Notes: generated by a model from the sequence alone, not told the origin. DNA of 43,599 nt from Clostridia bacterium (GCA_016296675.1 JAEDIV010000004.1:1-43599), one strand, 5' to 3'. Shown: positions 8,666-17,033, counted from the first letter of the stretch. A program made the numbers and translations.

Positions 8666-10294
8666 ATGAAAAAAACAATTGCTTTCGTGCTTGCGCTTTT
8701 TCTTCTTTTTAGCGCATGCATGGCGGAGGAATATCTTCCGAAACGGTATCCGCTGAACGAAAACGGCGAAGCGGTGATCGACGACGTTGCTTTTTATCAC
8801 GAGGACGCGGATATCGGCTTAAACCGCGTGTTTTATGAAATCTTCGTCGGCTCTTTTTCTGATTCCAACGGCGACGGAATTGGCGATCTTCGCGGTATCA
8901 TCAACCGCATGGACTATCTGAACGACGGAAACCCCAAATCAGGCACGAGTTTAGGCGTTGAGGGCCTCTGGCTCACGCCGATTTTTGAATCTCCTTCCTA
9001 TCACAAATACGACGTGACGGATTTTTATAAAATCGATCCCGCGTTCGGCACGATGGAGGATCTGAAGGAACTGATCGCGCTCTGCCATGAAAGGGACGTC
9101 AAAATCATTCTCGATCTTCCGATCAACCATACCTCGACCGACAACCGCTGGTTTAAAAACTTCGTCAATTCCCATCTGCTCAATAATCCGGCAAACACCT
9201 ATTATAATTTCTATTCCTGGAAGACGGCGGACGCGGAAGCGCCTGCCGGGCGGCATTTCGCCAGATGGCAGAACGGAAACGTGATGTATGAGGCCAATTT
9301 TTCCGATCAGATGCCGGAGCCTGATTTTGACAATCCGATGGTGCGCGAGGCATTGCTTGACGTTGCGCTTTACTATGTAAATCTGGGCATCGACGGCTTC
9401 CGCTTTGACGCTGCCAAGTATATCTACATGAACGACAACAAAAAGTGCGTCGAATTCTGGGACTGGTACATTGGAGAACTTAAAAAGGTAAAAAGCGATC
9501 TGTATACCGTGGCTGAGGTCTGGGACGGCGACGGCGTGATCGACCAGTATATTCCCGTAACCAACTGCTTCAATTTCACCGCCAGCCAGGTATCTGGCCT
9601 GATCGCTGAAACCGCAAAGGCCGGAAATGTGAACCGCTATACCGCATATGTGGACGGCTATCTGGAAAAAATATCCAATCTCAATGAAAATGCCATGAAC
9701 ATCATGTTTGTGTCCAATCACGATATGGACAGAGCAGCAGGCTATCTCACCGCCGCCAGCGGACACATGAAGATGGCAGCCAATCTCTATCTCCTCTCGC
9801 CCGGATCGCCCTTCATATATTACGGTGAAGAAATTGCCCTTCGCGGCTCTCGCGGCGGTGCAAACACCGACGCAAACCGAAGGCTTAAAATGCTCTGGGG
9901 CGACGGCGATACGGTTTTAAATCCCGAAGGCACGACCTATGAGGACAAAAAGCAGACGCCCTATTCGGTCAAAGACCTCTATTCCATGTCGGACGGCATG
10001 TACAACTATTACAAGCGGCTTCTCATGATCCGAAAGGCCAATCCCGAAATCGCAGCGGGCGAGTATACCGCCTTCGCCCTTGAAAACACCAAAGCCGGCG
10101 GCTTCATCGCGGAGCTTGACGGTCAGAGAGCGGCGGTTTTCCACAATACCTCGGCCAGCCGCGCCGAAATCGACCTTTCCGCCGTTACGGATGTAGAGTT
10201 CACCACCCTCGCCGCGTTTATCGGCATGGGGCAAGCACAATTGAAGGACAATATCCTGATTCTCGATCCTCAGACCAGCGCGGTTGTGCGCTGA
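8666..10294 (+). CDS. GH13 alpha-amylase family lipoprotein
   Basis: Surface alpha-glucan hydrolase of 542 residues. The ATG at 8666 (MKKTIAFVLALF) is preferred to 8651, because GGGAG at 8653-8657 is correctly spaced for it. The signal peptide ends in LLFSAC, a plausible lipobox, so it is probably lipid-anchored. The GH13 barrel shows FYEIFVGSFSDSNGDGIGDLRG, DLPINHTS, GFRFDAAKY with nucleophile D248, TVAEVWDG with acid/base E284 and FVSNHD with D353, so it should be active. A small C-terminal beta domain follows. Family resemblance is to amylases or neopullulanases that release maltodextrins; exact specificity cannot be told. It is monocistronic, transcribed away from the galactanase unit and closed by a strong terminator. 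The maltodextrin products would suit the MalE-like importer. Confidence 0.9.
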   Translation: MKKTIAFVLALFLLFSACMAEEYLPKRYPLNENGEAVIDDVAFYHEDADIGLNRVFYEIFVGSFSDSNGDGIGDLRGIINRMDYLNDGNPKSGTSLGVEGLWLTPIFESPSYHKYDVTDFYKIDPAFGTMEDLKELIALCHERDVKIILDLPINHTSTDNRWFKNFVNSHLLNNPANTYYNFYSWKTADAEAPAGRHFARWQNGNVMYEANFSDQMPEPDFDNPMVREALLDVALYYVNLGIDGFRFDAAKYIYMNDNKKCVEFWDWYIGELKKVKSDLYTVAEVWDGDGVIDQYIPVTNCFNFTASQVSGLIAETAKAGNVNRYTAYVDGYLEKISNLNENAMNIMFVSNHDMDRAAGYLTAASGHMKMAANLYLLSPGSPFIYYGEEIALRGSRGGANTDANRRLKMLWGDGDTVLNPEGTTYEDKKQTPYSVKDLYSMSDGMYNYYKRLLMIRKANPEIAAGEYTAFALENTKAGGFIAELDGQRAAVFHNTSASRAEIDLSAVTDVEFTTLAAFIGMGQAQLKDNILILDPQTSAVVR

Positions 10295-10303
10295 CGGGCA
10301 CAA

Positions 10304-10344
10304 AAAACGAACCTCCGAAACATTGGCTTTCGGAGGTTCGTTTT
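10304..10344. terminator. bidirectional terminator between GH13 and Gfo/Idh genes
   Basis: Perfect 17-bp stem: AAAACGAACCTCCGAAA (10304-10320) pairs with TTTCGGAGGTTCGTTTT (10328-10344) around a 7-nt loop. It has A-runs on one side and T-runs on the other, and lies between two convergent stops. Confidence 0.92.
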
Positions 10345-10353
10345 GCATATCTT

Positions 10354-11418
10354 TTAGTCCAGCGCGATTTCCTTGTGGGATTCGGAGGAATCGTAGATGG
10401 CCTGCATCATCTTGGCGGTGATGATAACGGTGTCGATGTGGCTGGGGAGCTTCTCGCGGGTTTCGATGCAGTTTAAGAACGCGTCGATTTCGTTCTGGAA
10501 GTGGTCGCGCATCTTGAACTCGGGGGTGTATTCAACCAGAGCGCCGTTTTCCGCGGTGTATACCTTGAAGGTGGAGCCGTAGGTCAGGCGGATGCCGCCC
10601 TTGTCGCCCATGAAGTCGATATAGGTTTCGTTTTCACCGATGTTCTGCGCCCATGCACCCTGGAAGGAGATGGTGGGGCCTTCGGTGCGGATGATGCCGA
10701 CGACGGAATCGTCTACGTCATAGGTGCCGTTTACATTCTTGGTGTCCTCAGCCCACATGGATTTGTAGGCGTAATTCGGCATGTCTTTTCCGAGCTTGCA
10801 GAACGCTTCGCCGGATACGGTCAGGGGCTTGGGATCGCCGGTGCAGTACATAACGATGTCGAGGTAATGTACGCCCCAGTCGATGAGAGCGCCGCCGCCG
10901 GCGATGGCCTTGGTGGTGAAAGCGCCGCCGAGTCCGGGGATGGAGCGATGGGCGCGGAAGGAAGCGTATACGTGGAAGACTTCGCCGAGCTTGCCCGAGG
11001 CGATGTACTTTTTGATCAGATTGACGCTGTCGTTGAAGCGGTTGACAACGCCGATGTTCAGGATGCGGCCGGTTTCATGCTGAACCTTCTGCATTTCGAG
11101 GGCCTCAGCATAGGTGCGGGCAGCGGGCTTTTCGCAAAGAACATCTTTGCCGGCGCGCATGGCGGCGATGGCGATTTCCGGATGGGCGTAGTTGGGGGTG
11201 CAGACGGAAACGGCCTGGATCTCAGGGTCATTGAGCGCTACATGGTAGTCTTCGATGGCGGTGCCGCAGCCGTACTTTTCAACGCAGGCTTCTGCCTTGT
11301 GAAGCAGAATGTCGCAGAAATACTTGATTTCCGCATTGGGATTATTTAAATAGGAAGGAATGTGAGCGGCGTTTGCGATGGTGCCGCAGCCGATAATGGC
11401 AACCTTGATCTTGCTCAT
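10354..11418 (-). CDS. Gfo/Idh/MocA family NAD(P)-dependent oxidoreductase
   Basis: Cytoplasmic sugar or inositol-type dehydrogenase, 354 residues. The Rossmann motif GCGTIA (10-15) opens the protein, the family EKP motif lies at 96-98 (CEKPAA, K97), and the substrate-domain motif LIDWGVHYLDI follows at about 185-195. Members oxidise or reduce sugars, sugar acids or cyclitols; the substrate here is unknown. It has its own promoter, 79 nt beyond the GH127 stop on the same strand. The neighbourhood (GH127, GH99-like) suggests it handles a monosaccharide released from plant or host glycans, but that is inference. Confidence 0.88.
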   Translation of the reverse strand: MSKIKVAIIGCGTIANAAHIPSYLNNPNAEIKYFCDILLHKAEACVEKYGCGTAIEDYHVALNDPEIQAVSVCTPNYAHPEIAIAAMRAGKDVLCEKPAARTYAEALEMQKVQHETGRILNIGVVNRFNDSVNLIKKYIASGKLGEVFHVYASFRAHRSIPGLGGAFTTKAIAGGGALIDWGVHYLDIVMYCTGDPKPLTVSGEAFCKLGKDMPNYAYKSMWAEDTKNVNGTYDVDDSVVGIIRTEGPTISFQGAWAQNIGENETYIDFMGDKGGIRLTYGSTFKVYTAENGALVEYTPEFKMRDHFQNEIDAFLNCIETREKLPSHIDTVIITAKMMQAIYDSSESHKEIALD

Positions 11419-11456
11419 GGAAAATTCCTCTCTTTCACATAAAAGTGGCTATTCAT

Positions 11457-11485
11457 ATGGTATCACTTGCCGGTAAGATTTGCAA
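11457..11485 (-). promoter_or_regulatory. promoter of the Gfo/Idh gene
   Basis: Minus-strand TTGCAA (11480-11485), 17-nt spacer, TACCAT (11457-11462). The spacer and -35 contain an imperfect inverted repeat (ACTTGC and GCAAGT), a possible regulator site. Confidence 0.55.
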
Positions 11486-11497
11486 GTAGTTTTGATC

Positions 11498-13375
11498 TTA
11501 ATTTTTGATCATCCACGCGCACATGCGGCTTTCTTCGGTCCATGTTTTTCCGGCGGATGCATAATCCGTCACGGGGAAGAAGGACCCGTCCTCGTTTTCA
11601 ATCAGAAGCGCGATTTCTGATGCATAAGGGCTTACGCCTTCCTTTGCACAGACAGAGCCGTCACCGAGGATTTTCGGCGAAACAGGGGAGGAGACGTCCA
11701 TGCCCAGACGCGCATCCCTTGCAAGAACGATCGCTCCGCGCTTTAAGGCGATATAGGGGGCCTCATCATTCGATACGCCGTAGGCTTCGGGGAAAACGGC
11801 GCGCACGCAAATGCCGAAATCCAGTTCGATCACATCGCCGGCAGACCAAGACTTTTCAATAACCGTTTCGCGTCCTGGAGTACAGACAAGTTTTCCGCCG
11901 TTTACGGATGCGAAAGGATTTTCGCTCCACGAAGGGATGCGGATTGAGATTTCGAATGCTTCCGTTTCTTTAACGTCCACATGGATCTTTACGCGGCCGC
12001 TCTTTACATAATCCCCTGAGATTGTAAGTGTCAGCGGATTTCCTTGGGGCGTCAGGGTTTTGTGCGCGGCATTTTCAAAGAAATGAACGCGCGGACCGTT
12101 TTCATGGTTCATGACGCTTGCGATGCCGAAAAGGCCAAGCCCGGCTGCGCCGATGCACGCGCAGCAGCCGTAATAGGTATTGTTTTCCATCACCTGATAG
12201 CCGCCCATCTGACGTCCGCGAAGACCGGGCAAAAGCGGCGCGTAGCTGTCAAAAGGCAAGCCGCCGTTGATTTTGACTTCGTCCGTGTTGATTGCGCCAA
12301 GAAGCGCATTGTAGAAGGAAATTTCCATCTGATCGGCGTATCTGGTATTGCCCGTCAGGCACAGAAGCTGGAACAGGAATTTCATCCACGTAACGGTTAC
12401 GCACGTTTCCTGCATGATGCCTTTTTCCTCGATGTCAAACTGCCTTACGGCGGAATGGTCGAACAATTCGTGCGTGCAGCCCGAGCAGCCGATGATGGTG
12501 ACGTCGGTTTCAAGGATCTTTTCAGCAAGGTTCAGACACGCAGTCTTCCATTTTTCGATGCCGGTCACGCGGTAGTATTCCAAAAGACCTTCAAAGCAGC
12601 TCATCATTTCGTATGCCTTTGTCACCTTGAATTCGTATGGCGCAAGCTTGCCAACATAGGCAAGCTCAAAGATGTTTTCGCCCTCGGTAGCTCCGGTGGA
12701 TACGATATATCCGGCAAAATCCAGATATCGCTTTTCGCCCGTCAGGTTGTAAAGGCGCATGAAAGGCTCTAAAATGGATGCGGAATTTAAGCCGTTCCAG
12801 TGGCGCGTGCATTTGAGAATTTCTTTTTTGCCTTCGCTTTCGCATCCGACCGTATCAATAATCGCGTCGGCATGCTTCATAAGCGCGGACAGGATTTCCT
12901 GATTGAACGCGTCGTCTTTATTGATTTCCATAAAGTGCATCATGCCAAGGAGAATGTATTTTCTGCCCCAAAGATCCCAGCCGTCCAGTTCCTTCTCTTT
13001 GGAATAGGTGCTCATGCGGCCGTAGACATCCTGCGTTTTGAGCATGTCTTTTACAGTCTCAGTCAAAAGATCAAAAAGAGCGTCATCCGCTGTTACCTGA
13101 TACACCATGCATGCGCCGCGCATCATCTTGCCCCAGTATTCGCACCGCCATCCCACGTTGTGATCGTCGCTGTTCCCCATTTCAAACTGATGCACAAACA
13201 GTTTCCAAAGCGGCACGTCCATCAGCTGCTTTTGGGTGATGAAATCAAGCGCCTTTTGAAGCATGCCGGAAAAATGACGATCTCCGTTTTCAAGCATGAA
13301 AAGCGCGTCGGTATTCTTGTGCGGCGCATAGGCCGTGTTTTGTGCGTATACCTTATCGATGGAAGGATGTTTCAT
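11498..13375 (-). CDS. GH127-like beta-L-arabinofuranosidase (DUF1680 family)
   Basis: Cytoplasmic glycosidase of 625 residues with no signal peptide. An (alpha/alpha)6-barrel region is followed by beta-sandwich domains from about residue 440. The family uses a zinc-bound cysteine nucleophile. Its metal set is visible here as ETC (E323, C325) and the double cysteine in GCCACIG (C404, C405), matching the Glu-Cys / Cys-Cys ligands known from HypBA1. The usual proline-rich sequence after the double cysteine is replaced by ACIGA, so it may belong to a related subfamily with another specificity. With GH53 and the importer it would fit breakdown of arabinose-decorated galactan. The ATG at 13375 has an AGGGAG site. 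Single gene with its own promoter. Confidence 0.85.
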   Translation of the reverse strand: MKHPSIDKVYAQNTAYAPHKNTDALFMLENGDRHFSGMLQKALDFITQKQLMDVPLWKLFVHQFEMGNSDDHNVGWRCEYWGKMMRGACMVYQVTADDALFDLLTETVKDMLKTQDVYGRMSTYSKEKELDGWDLWGRKYILLGMMHFMEINKDDAFNQEILSALMKHADAIIDTVGCESEGKKEILKCTRHWNGLNSASILEPFMRLYNLTGEKRYLDFAGYIVSTGATEGENIFELAYVGKLAPYEFKVTKAYEMMSCFEGLLEYYRVTGIEKWKTACLNLAEKILETDVTIIGCSGCTHELFDHSAVRQFDIEEKGIMQETCVTVTWMKFLFQLLCLTGNTRYADQMEISFYNALLGAINTDEVKINGGLPFDSYAPLLPGLRGRQMGGYQVMENNTYYGCCACIGAAGLGLFGIASVMNHENGPRVHFFENAAHKTLTPQGNPLTLTISGDYVKSGRVKIHVDVKETEAFEISIRIPSWSENPFASVNGGKLVCTPGRETVIEKSWSAGDVIELDFGICVRAVFPEAYGVSNDEAPYIALKRGAIVLARDARLGMDVSSPVSPKILGDGSVCAKEGVSPYASEIALLIENEDGSFFPVTDYASAGKTWTEESRMCAWMIKN

Positions 13376-13406
13376 GGCTGTATTGCTCCCTTCTATTTAT
13401 AGCGAC

Positions 13407-13435
13407 ATTATAGCATGCATTGCCGGATTTGAGAA
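13407..13435 (-). promoter_or_regulatory. promoter of the GH127 gene
   Basis: Minus-strand TTCTCA (13430-13435), 17-nt spacer, TATAAT (13407-13412), with TG one base upstream of the -10 (extended -10). Confidence 0.7.
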
Positions 13436-13452
13436 GAAATAAATACAAGAAA

Positions 13453-13481
13453 GCCCGCCTTCAATTGTGTGAAAGGCGGGC
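13453..13481 (-). terminator. terminator of the GH99-like gene
   Basis: Stem GCCCGCCTT (13453-13461) with AAGGCGGGC (13473-13481), 11-nt loop, followed on the minus strand by a T-rich run. It sits 12 nt past the stop and separates the gene from the GH127 promoter. Confidence 0.85.
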
Positions 13482-13493
13482 GAAGCGATGAGC

Positions 13494-15167
13494 TTATTTT
13501 CCCTCGTACTTGAAATTGTGCCGTCCGTACGGCGCTGCGTCGCCGAACTCGTAGAAGTCTTCGATGTTTTCGTTGTATCCCGTGTGGTCGGCCCATTTGA
13601 AGTTCAGGGTAAAGGGGCCGTTTTCAATGCCCAGGCACTTTTTCGGGATATAGATCGCCATTTCGTTTCCCTTGAGTTCGTAGGGGATGCGCGTGTTCCT
13701 GCCCCAGCGGAAGCCGCCGAGACATGTCTGCAGGAACGTTGCGCTTCTGTCGAGCACGATGTCATTTATAAGGTAATGATAGTTGTGCCAATGCGGCTGA
13801 TAGGGTCGGCCGTCGACGGAGATAAACAGCGTCATCCACTTGGTGAACATGTTAAAGACGATGTCGCCTTTTGTTTTTGCGTAGAAAGCGACATATTCGT
13901 CGTCGTGCATCACGCGGATTTCGGCAAATTCGTTTCTTCCGGACGTGTTGGTGTAGCGGATGCTGCCCACGCCCATTTCATCGCGCGGAAGCGTGCCAAA
14001 GGGCATGCAGGCGTAGGAAAGCGCGTTTTCAAACTGCTCAAAGCCGCCCCGGGGCGTGATTTTCTGTTTTTCCTGTATGGGCATGGGCGCAGGAGAGCCC
14101 TTGTATCTTCTGATGTAGTCGCAAAGTTGCATGTAATAGTTGTCAAAGAAGCCGCCGCGCATAGGTTCGGCGTCACGGGAATATTCCGCGTCGGCCTGAT
14201 CGACCATAAGAACGGGCCGGTCGCCGTCGCCCTGAATCTTGCCCGCCGTCCACTCGTTCCAGCCGGTAAAGAATACCATTCTGGGGTCAAGCTCGATGGC
14301 GCGTTCCCATTGCTCGGCAACATTGTAGCCGTAGGCAAGGGCTTCCGGCGTTTTGTCGTTTTTGTAATCGCGGAAGGCGCGGCCTCTGGGCGCGGGATCG
14401 CCGTACAGCGCGCCGTCTCCGAAGCTCAGGTTCGGGTGCTGGGCAACGGCAACGGGCACGACGTCATTTACACCGTCTTTTTTCCAGACCCTCTGCGGGC
14501 GCACAAAGTCGATCCACGGGCAGCCGCCTTCTTTGTAATTTTCCGTCGGCCACTGGGAGAAGCGGAAGGTGAAGAAATTCCGGATTTCCTCGCTGCATTC
14601 GTCCGGCAGCCCCACGATGAACGGCTTTCCGTCCCAATAGAACCACAGATCCTTGTAAAGGCCGGGCTTATAGATGTCGTTATAGATCTCCGTCACCGTG
14701 TCGCCCGAAAGCGTGTTGGTGTAATAGGCGATTTTGGGAACGTTCCAGCCCTCTTTTCGGAACTCGTCAAACACTTCCAGGATTGGAAGCACCTGCTCTT
14801 TAAACGTCACGCGGTTGGTGGTGTCAAAGATGATAAAGTCCGCGCCCGCCATGGTGAGCATCTTGCAGTGCCTGCGCAGCACCCACTTGTCCTTCAGATG
14901 ATAATATCCGAAAAGCGGCTCGCCCCAGTAAAGGCTGCCTTTTCCCCAGGCGGGATGATTGAAATCATGAACGGCTTCAGGATGCTCCTTCATGATGCGG
15001 GAAACATCGTTGGGTCCGCTTGCGTCCGGGTATGCGCCGTGGGTCAGAAAATAGAAAACACCGACCACGCGGTCTTCCTTCAAAGGCCCCGTCTGTTTTT
15101 CGCCGGGCAGGTATCGTCCGAGAGCGTCAATTGCGCTGAGCGCGCCGAAAGATAAATTTTTATCCAT
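13494..15167 (-). CDS. GH99-like glycoside hydrolase with C-terminal CBM9-like domain
   Basis: Probable cytoplasmic glycan-active protein of 557 residues without a signal peptide. The N-terminal two thirds look like a GH99/WbsX-type barrel: GVFYFLTHG (36-44), ADFIIFDTTN (109-118), KIAYYTNT (145-152) and the typical FFTGWNEW (299-306). The last ~170 residues resemble a carbohydrate-binding or DOMON-like sandwich (YVAFYAKTKG, MTLFISVDGR, IEDFYEFGDAAP, GRHNF). The ATG at 15167 is preferred to the in-frame TTG at 15170, since GGAGGTGA lies 6 nt before it. GH99 enzymes cut alpha-mannans, but the substrate of this branch cannot be inferred, and the polypeptide could be a non-classical family. Monocistronic with a strong promoter. 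Confidence 0.7.
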   Translation of the reverse strand: MDKNLSFGALSAIDALGRYLPGEKQTGPLKEDRVVGVFYFLTHGAYPDASGPNDVSRIMKEHPEAVHDFNHPAWGKGSLYWGEPLFGYYHLKDKWVLRRHCKMLTMAGADFIIFDTTNRVTFKEQVLPILEVFDEFRKEGWNVPKIAYYTNTLSGDTVTEIYNDIYKPGLYKDLWFYWDGKPFIVGLPDECSEEIRNFFTFRFSQWPTENYKEGGCPWIDFVRPQRVWKKDGVNDVVPVAVAQHPNLSFGDGALYGDPAPRGRAFRDYKNDKTPEALAYGYNVAEQWERAIELDPRMVFFTGWNEWTAGKIQGDGDRPVLMVDQADAEYSRDAEPMRGGFFDNYYMQLCDYIRRYKGSPAPMPIQEKQKITPRGGFEQFENALSYACMPFGTLPRDEMGVGSIRYTNTSGRNEFAEIRVMHDDEYVAFYAKTKGDIVFNMFTKWMTLFISVDGRPYQPHWHNYHYLINDIVLDRSATFLQTCLGGFRWGRNTRIPYELKGNEMAIYIPKKCLGIENGPFTLNFKWADHTGYNENIEDFYEFGDAAPYGRHNFKYEGK

Positions 15168-15191
15168 CAAAAATCACCTCCGTGTAACCAA

Positions 15192-15220
15192 ATTATACCT
15201 TTATTTAACATAGGAGTCAA
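15192..15220 (-). promoter_or_regulatory. promoter of the GH99-like gene
   Basis: Minus-strand TTGACT (15215-15220), 17-nt spacer, TATAAT (15192-15197). It is close to consensus and lies about 25 nt before the start codon. Confidence 0.85.
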
Positions 15221-15245
15221 TAACAAAAAATGCGAATAAATGCAC

Positions 15246-15364
15246 GGGCTGTAGGACGGGGCTTGCTCCCGCCGCATCCTGCCCCAAAAAACAAAACGGG
15301 ATGGAACCCCGTCCCCTACAGAAAAAGCCGAAGCCATACCGTAGGGGACGGGTTTCCCGTCCCG
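15246..15364. repeat. cluster of dispersed TAGGGG-type palindromes
   Basis: Three related palindromes lie in the 200-nt gap behind capA. A diverged copy occupies about 15246-15284, a minus-orientation copy is at 15297-15318 and a plus-orientation copy at 15339-15364. The last is a hairpin with GGGACGGG and CCCGTCCC arms around a TTT loop. The same 26 bases occur at 37800-37825. The form fits a REP- or MITE-like dispersed element. There is no coding capacity here. Confidence 0.8.
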
Positions 15365-15370
15365 CGTTCA

Positions 15371-16537
15371 TTATTCATCCAATTGCCTCAAAATATAGTT
15401 TTTGACCTTTTCAAGCCTGCTTTTCTTCCATTCGCCCTTTTCCGCCAATTTGGAATACGGCACAATGATCGAAAAATCCATGTGCGCGCCCTTGAAATAT
15501 CCGTCCGGCTCTTCGGAGAAAAAGTACCCGTTCCAGACGTCTTCCGTGGCGTTTAAAAAGCGTTCCTTTTCAAGATAAATCATCTTGCGTTTGTCTTCCT
15601 CCACAAACGCCTTTGCGGACAAGGGCGCAAGCAACTCGTATTCCTCCGCCGGAACATTTTCAAAAATATCCGGAAGCGGGCAAAGATCAATTCTTTCTTC
15701 GCCCCTTATGATCTTCGCGCCTTTGGCTTCAAACGTCATTTCCTCTTCTGTAAAATGAAGCTTTAAGAGAACGCCCACATCCGTATACAGATGCACCCTC
15801 TGATAATCCGTGTCGAAAATGAAATTGCCCAGCGAATAGAAAATTGCCTTTCCGCCCTCGAACAATTCATAATTCTCCGGCACATGCGGATGATGCGCGA
15901 CGACAACGTCCGCGCCCATTTCAAGATATTTCATATATCTTTCGCGCGTGTAGGGCGAGGGGAGGGAGGTAAACTCCTCGCCGCCGTGTGCAACGACAAT
16001 GCACCAGCGGCATTTTGCCTTGATTTCATGAATGCGCTTTTGAACGAGCTCCATGTCGTCCCAGCGGAAAATGCCGGGCTTGGTATCGGTCGCCGGAATG
16101 CACTCGTTCATATACGAAACGCCGAACATGCCGATGCCGCCCGCCTCGTCAAAATAAACGGGCGCGCTCGCTTCATCTAAATTCCGTCCCGCGCCGAACG
16201 CAAGCGCGCCGGATTCCTCTGCAAGCTTTCTCGTGCTCAAAACGCCCTCAAGCCCCGCGTCCATACTGTGGTTGTTTCCGATGCTCCAGACGTCCGCGCC
16301 CATCTTCTTAAACACATCCACCGCCGCTGGGTTCATGCTGTGGAAAAACACGCCGCGCGACCCGTCGTCCACAGCGTCAATCACCGCGCCCTCAACTTCA
16401 ATCACTACGTGCTCTGAGGAATGAAAAAAGTCAATCAAATCCTTCGATAAAAGTTGTTCGTCCTCCCATTTTTTGTCCATATACCGGTCAAAGCCGATGT
16501 CGCCGGTGAAAATGAAGGAGGTGGTTTCGTTTGCCAT
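15371..16537 (-). CDS. CapA/PgsA-type metallophosphatase-fold protein
   Basis: Protein of 388 residues of the PGA_cap (CapA) superfamily, which has a calcineurin-like fold. Visible motifs are FTGDIGFDR at the N-terminus, GNNHSMDAG (about 95), VVAHGGEE, ADVVVAHHPHVPE and FYSLGNFIFD, which carry the expected metal-binding His, Asp and Asn residues. The start is placed at the ATG at 16537, since AAAGGA is well spaced for it; the ATG at 16546 overlaps that site. No signal peptide or membrane anchor is seen, unlike classical CapA, so it may act in the cytoplasm. The family includes poly-gamma-glutamate synthesis proteins, but many members lie outside capsule loci and have no known role. No capB/capC neighbours are present. 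Confidence 0.8.
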   Translation of the reverse strand: MANETTSFIFTGDIGFDRYMDKKWEDEQLLSKDLIDFFHSSEHVVIEVEGAVIDAVDDGSRGVFFHSMNPAAVDVFKKMGADVWSIGNNHSMDAGLEGVLSTRKLAEESGALAFGAGRNLDEASAPVYFDEAGGIGMFGVSYMNECIPATDTKPGIFRWDDMELVQKRIHEIKAKCRWCIVVAHGGEEFTSLPSPYTRERYMKYLEMGADVVVAHHPHVPENYELFEGGKAIFYSLGNFIFDTDYQRVHLYTDVGVLLKLHFTEEEMTFEAKGAKIIRGEERIDLCPLPDIFENVPAEEYELLAPLSAKAFVEEDKRKMIYLEKERFLNATEDVWNGYFFSEEPDGYFKGAHMDFSIIVPYSKLAEKGEWKKSRLEKVKNYILRQLDE

Positions 16538-16570
16538 GTCGTTCATCCTTTCAGAATTGCGCTTGTCTTC

Positions 16571-16600
16571 ATCCTATCACATCTGCCTGTGAAAGTCCAA
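16571..16600 (-). promoter_or_regulatory. probable promoter of the CapA-type gene
   Basis: Minus-strand TTGGAC (16595-16600), 18-nt spacer, TAGGAT (16571-16576), with an extended -10 TG. Confidence 0.5.
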
Positions 16601-16696
16601 TAGAGATTCTGAATTTAAAACTTAAAATCCGATAGTACTGATTGTGGAAATTTTTGGAATGAGGCATTTTCTGTAGATGACGCGCCGAAAACCTAT

Positions 16697-16702
16697 TATA
16701 AT
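16697..16702 (+). promoter_or_regulatory. -10 box upstream of the small exported protein
   Basis: TATAAT at 16697-16702, 37 nt before the start codon. No convincing -35 box is seen at 16-18 nt spacing. Confidence 0.4.
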
Positions 16703-16738
16703 GTAGACGGATCAATAAACAGACGAAAAGAAAAATAC

Positions 16739-16939
16739 ATGAAAAAATTTATTGTTTGTGCGCTTGCGCTCCTTATGCTTGTTTTCTCCTGCGCTGCGCT
16801 TTGCGAGAAAAACGCAGAAGATGCAAAGGATGGCTGGTATGAGCTCAGCCTGAACGGCGAAGTGCTGACCGTCCGCCTGCTCCTTAATCCCGGCGCAGAG
16901 ATTCTTTTGCCCCTTAAAGAAAACAATTTAGACCCGTAA
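16739..16939 (+). CDS. small exported protein or lipoprotein of unknown function
   Basis: A 66-residue product with a clear signal sequence (MKKFIVCALALLMLVFSC). The cysteine at 18 in VFSC could be a lipidation site, or the signal may be cut after CAA. Only about 45 residues remain after processing (GWYELSLNGEVLTVRLLLNP). The ribosome site is weak (purine-rich, no clear GGAGG), but a consensus -10 box precedes it. The reading could be the start of a longer gene now truncated: the coding-like look stops at the TAA at 16937-16939, and the next 60 nt show no homologous continuation I can recognise. No function is proposed. Confidence 0.5.
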   Translation: MKKFIVCALALLMLVFSCAALCEKNAEDAKDGWYELSLNGEVLTVRLLLNPGAEILLPLKENNLDP

Positions 16940-17000
16940 CGGTTTCGGCGCAACGATGCGAAGGAGCCTTTTGGGACGCAGGAAGATTGCTTTATACAAC

Positions 17001-17033
17001 AAAAAAACGCCTCCCATAATTGAGGAAAACGGC
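17001..17033 (-). terminator. terminator of the SDR gene
   Basis: Hairpin at 17008-17033, CCTC paired with GAGG and GCC with GGC around a short loop, followed on the minus strand by T7 (17001-17007). It strongly resembles the GAPDH terminator at 17947-17980. Confidence 0.75.

Noticed and set aside
13488..15155. Plus-strand open frame of 555 codons opposite the GH99-like gene
   Set aside because: Antisense shadow; the minus-strand gene has promoter, ribosome site, terminator and recognisable motifs.
15371..16537. Capsule (poly-gamma-glutamate) locus around the CapA-type gene
   Set aside because: No capB, capC or other capsule genes are present and the protein has no export signal.
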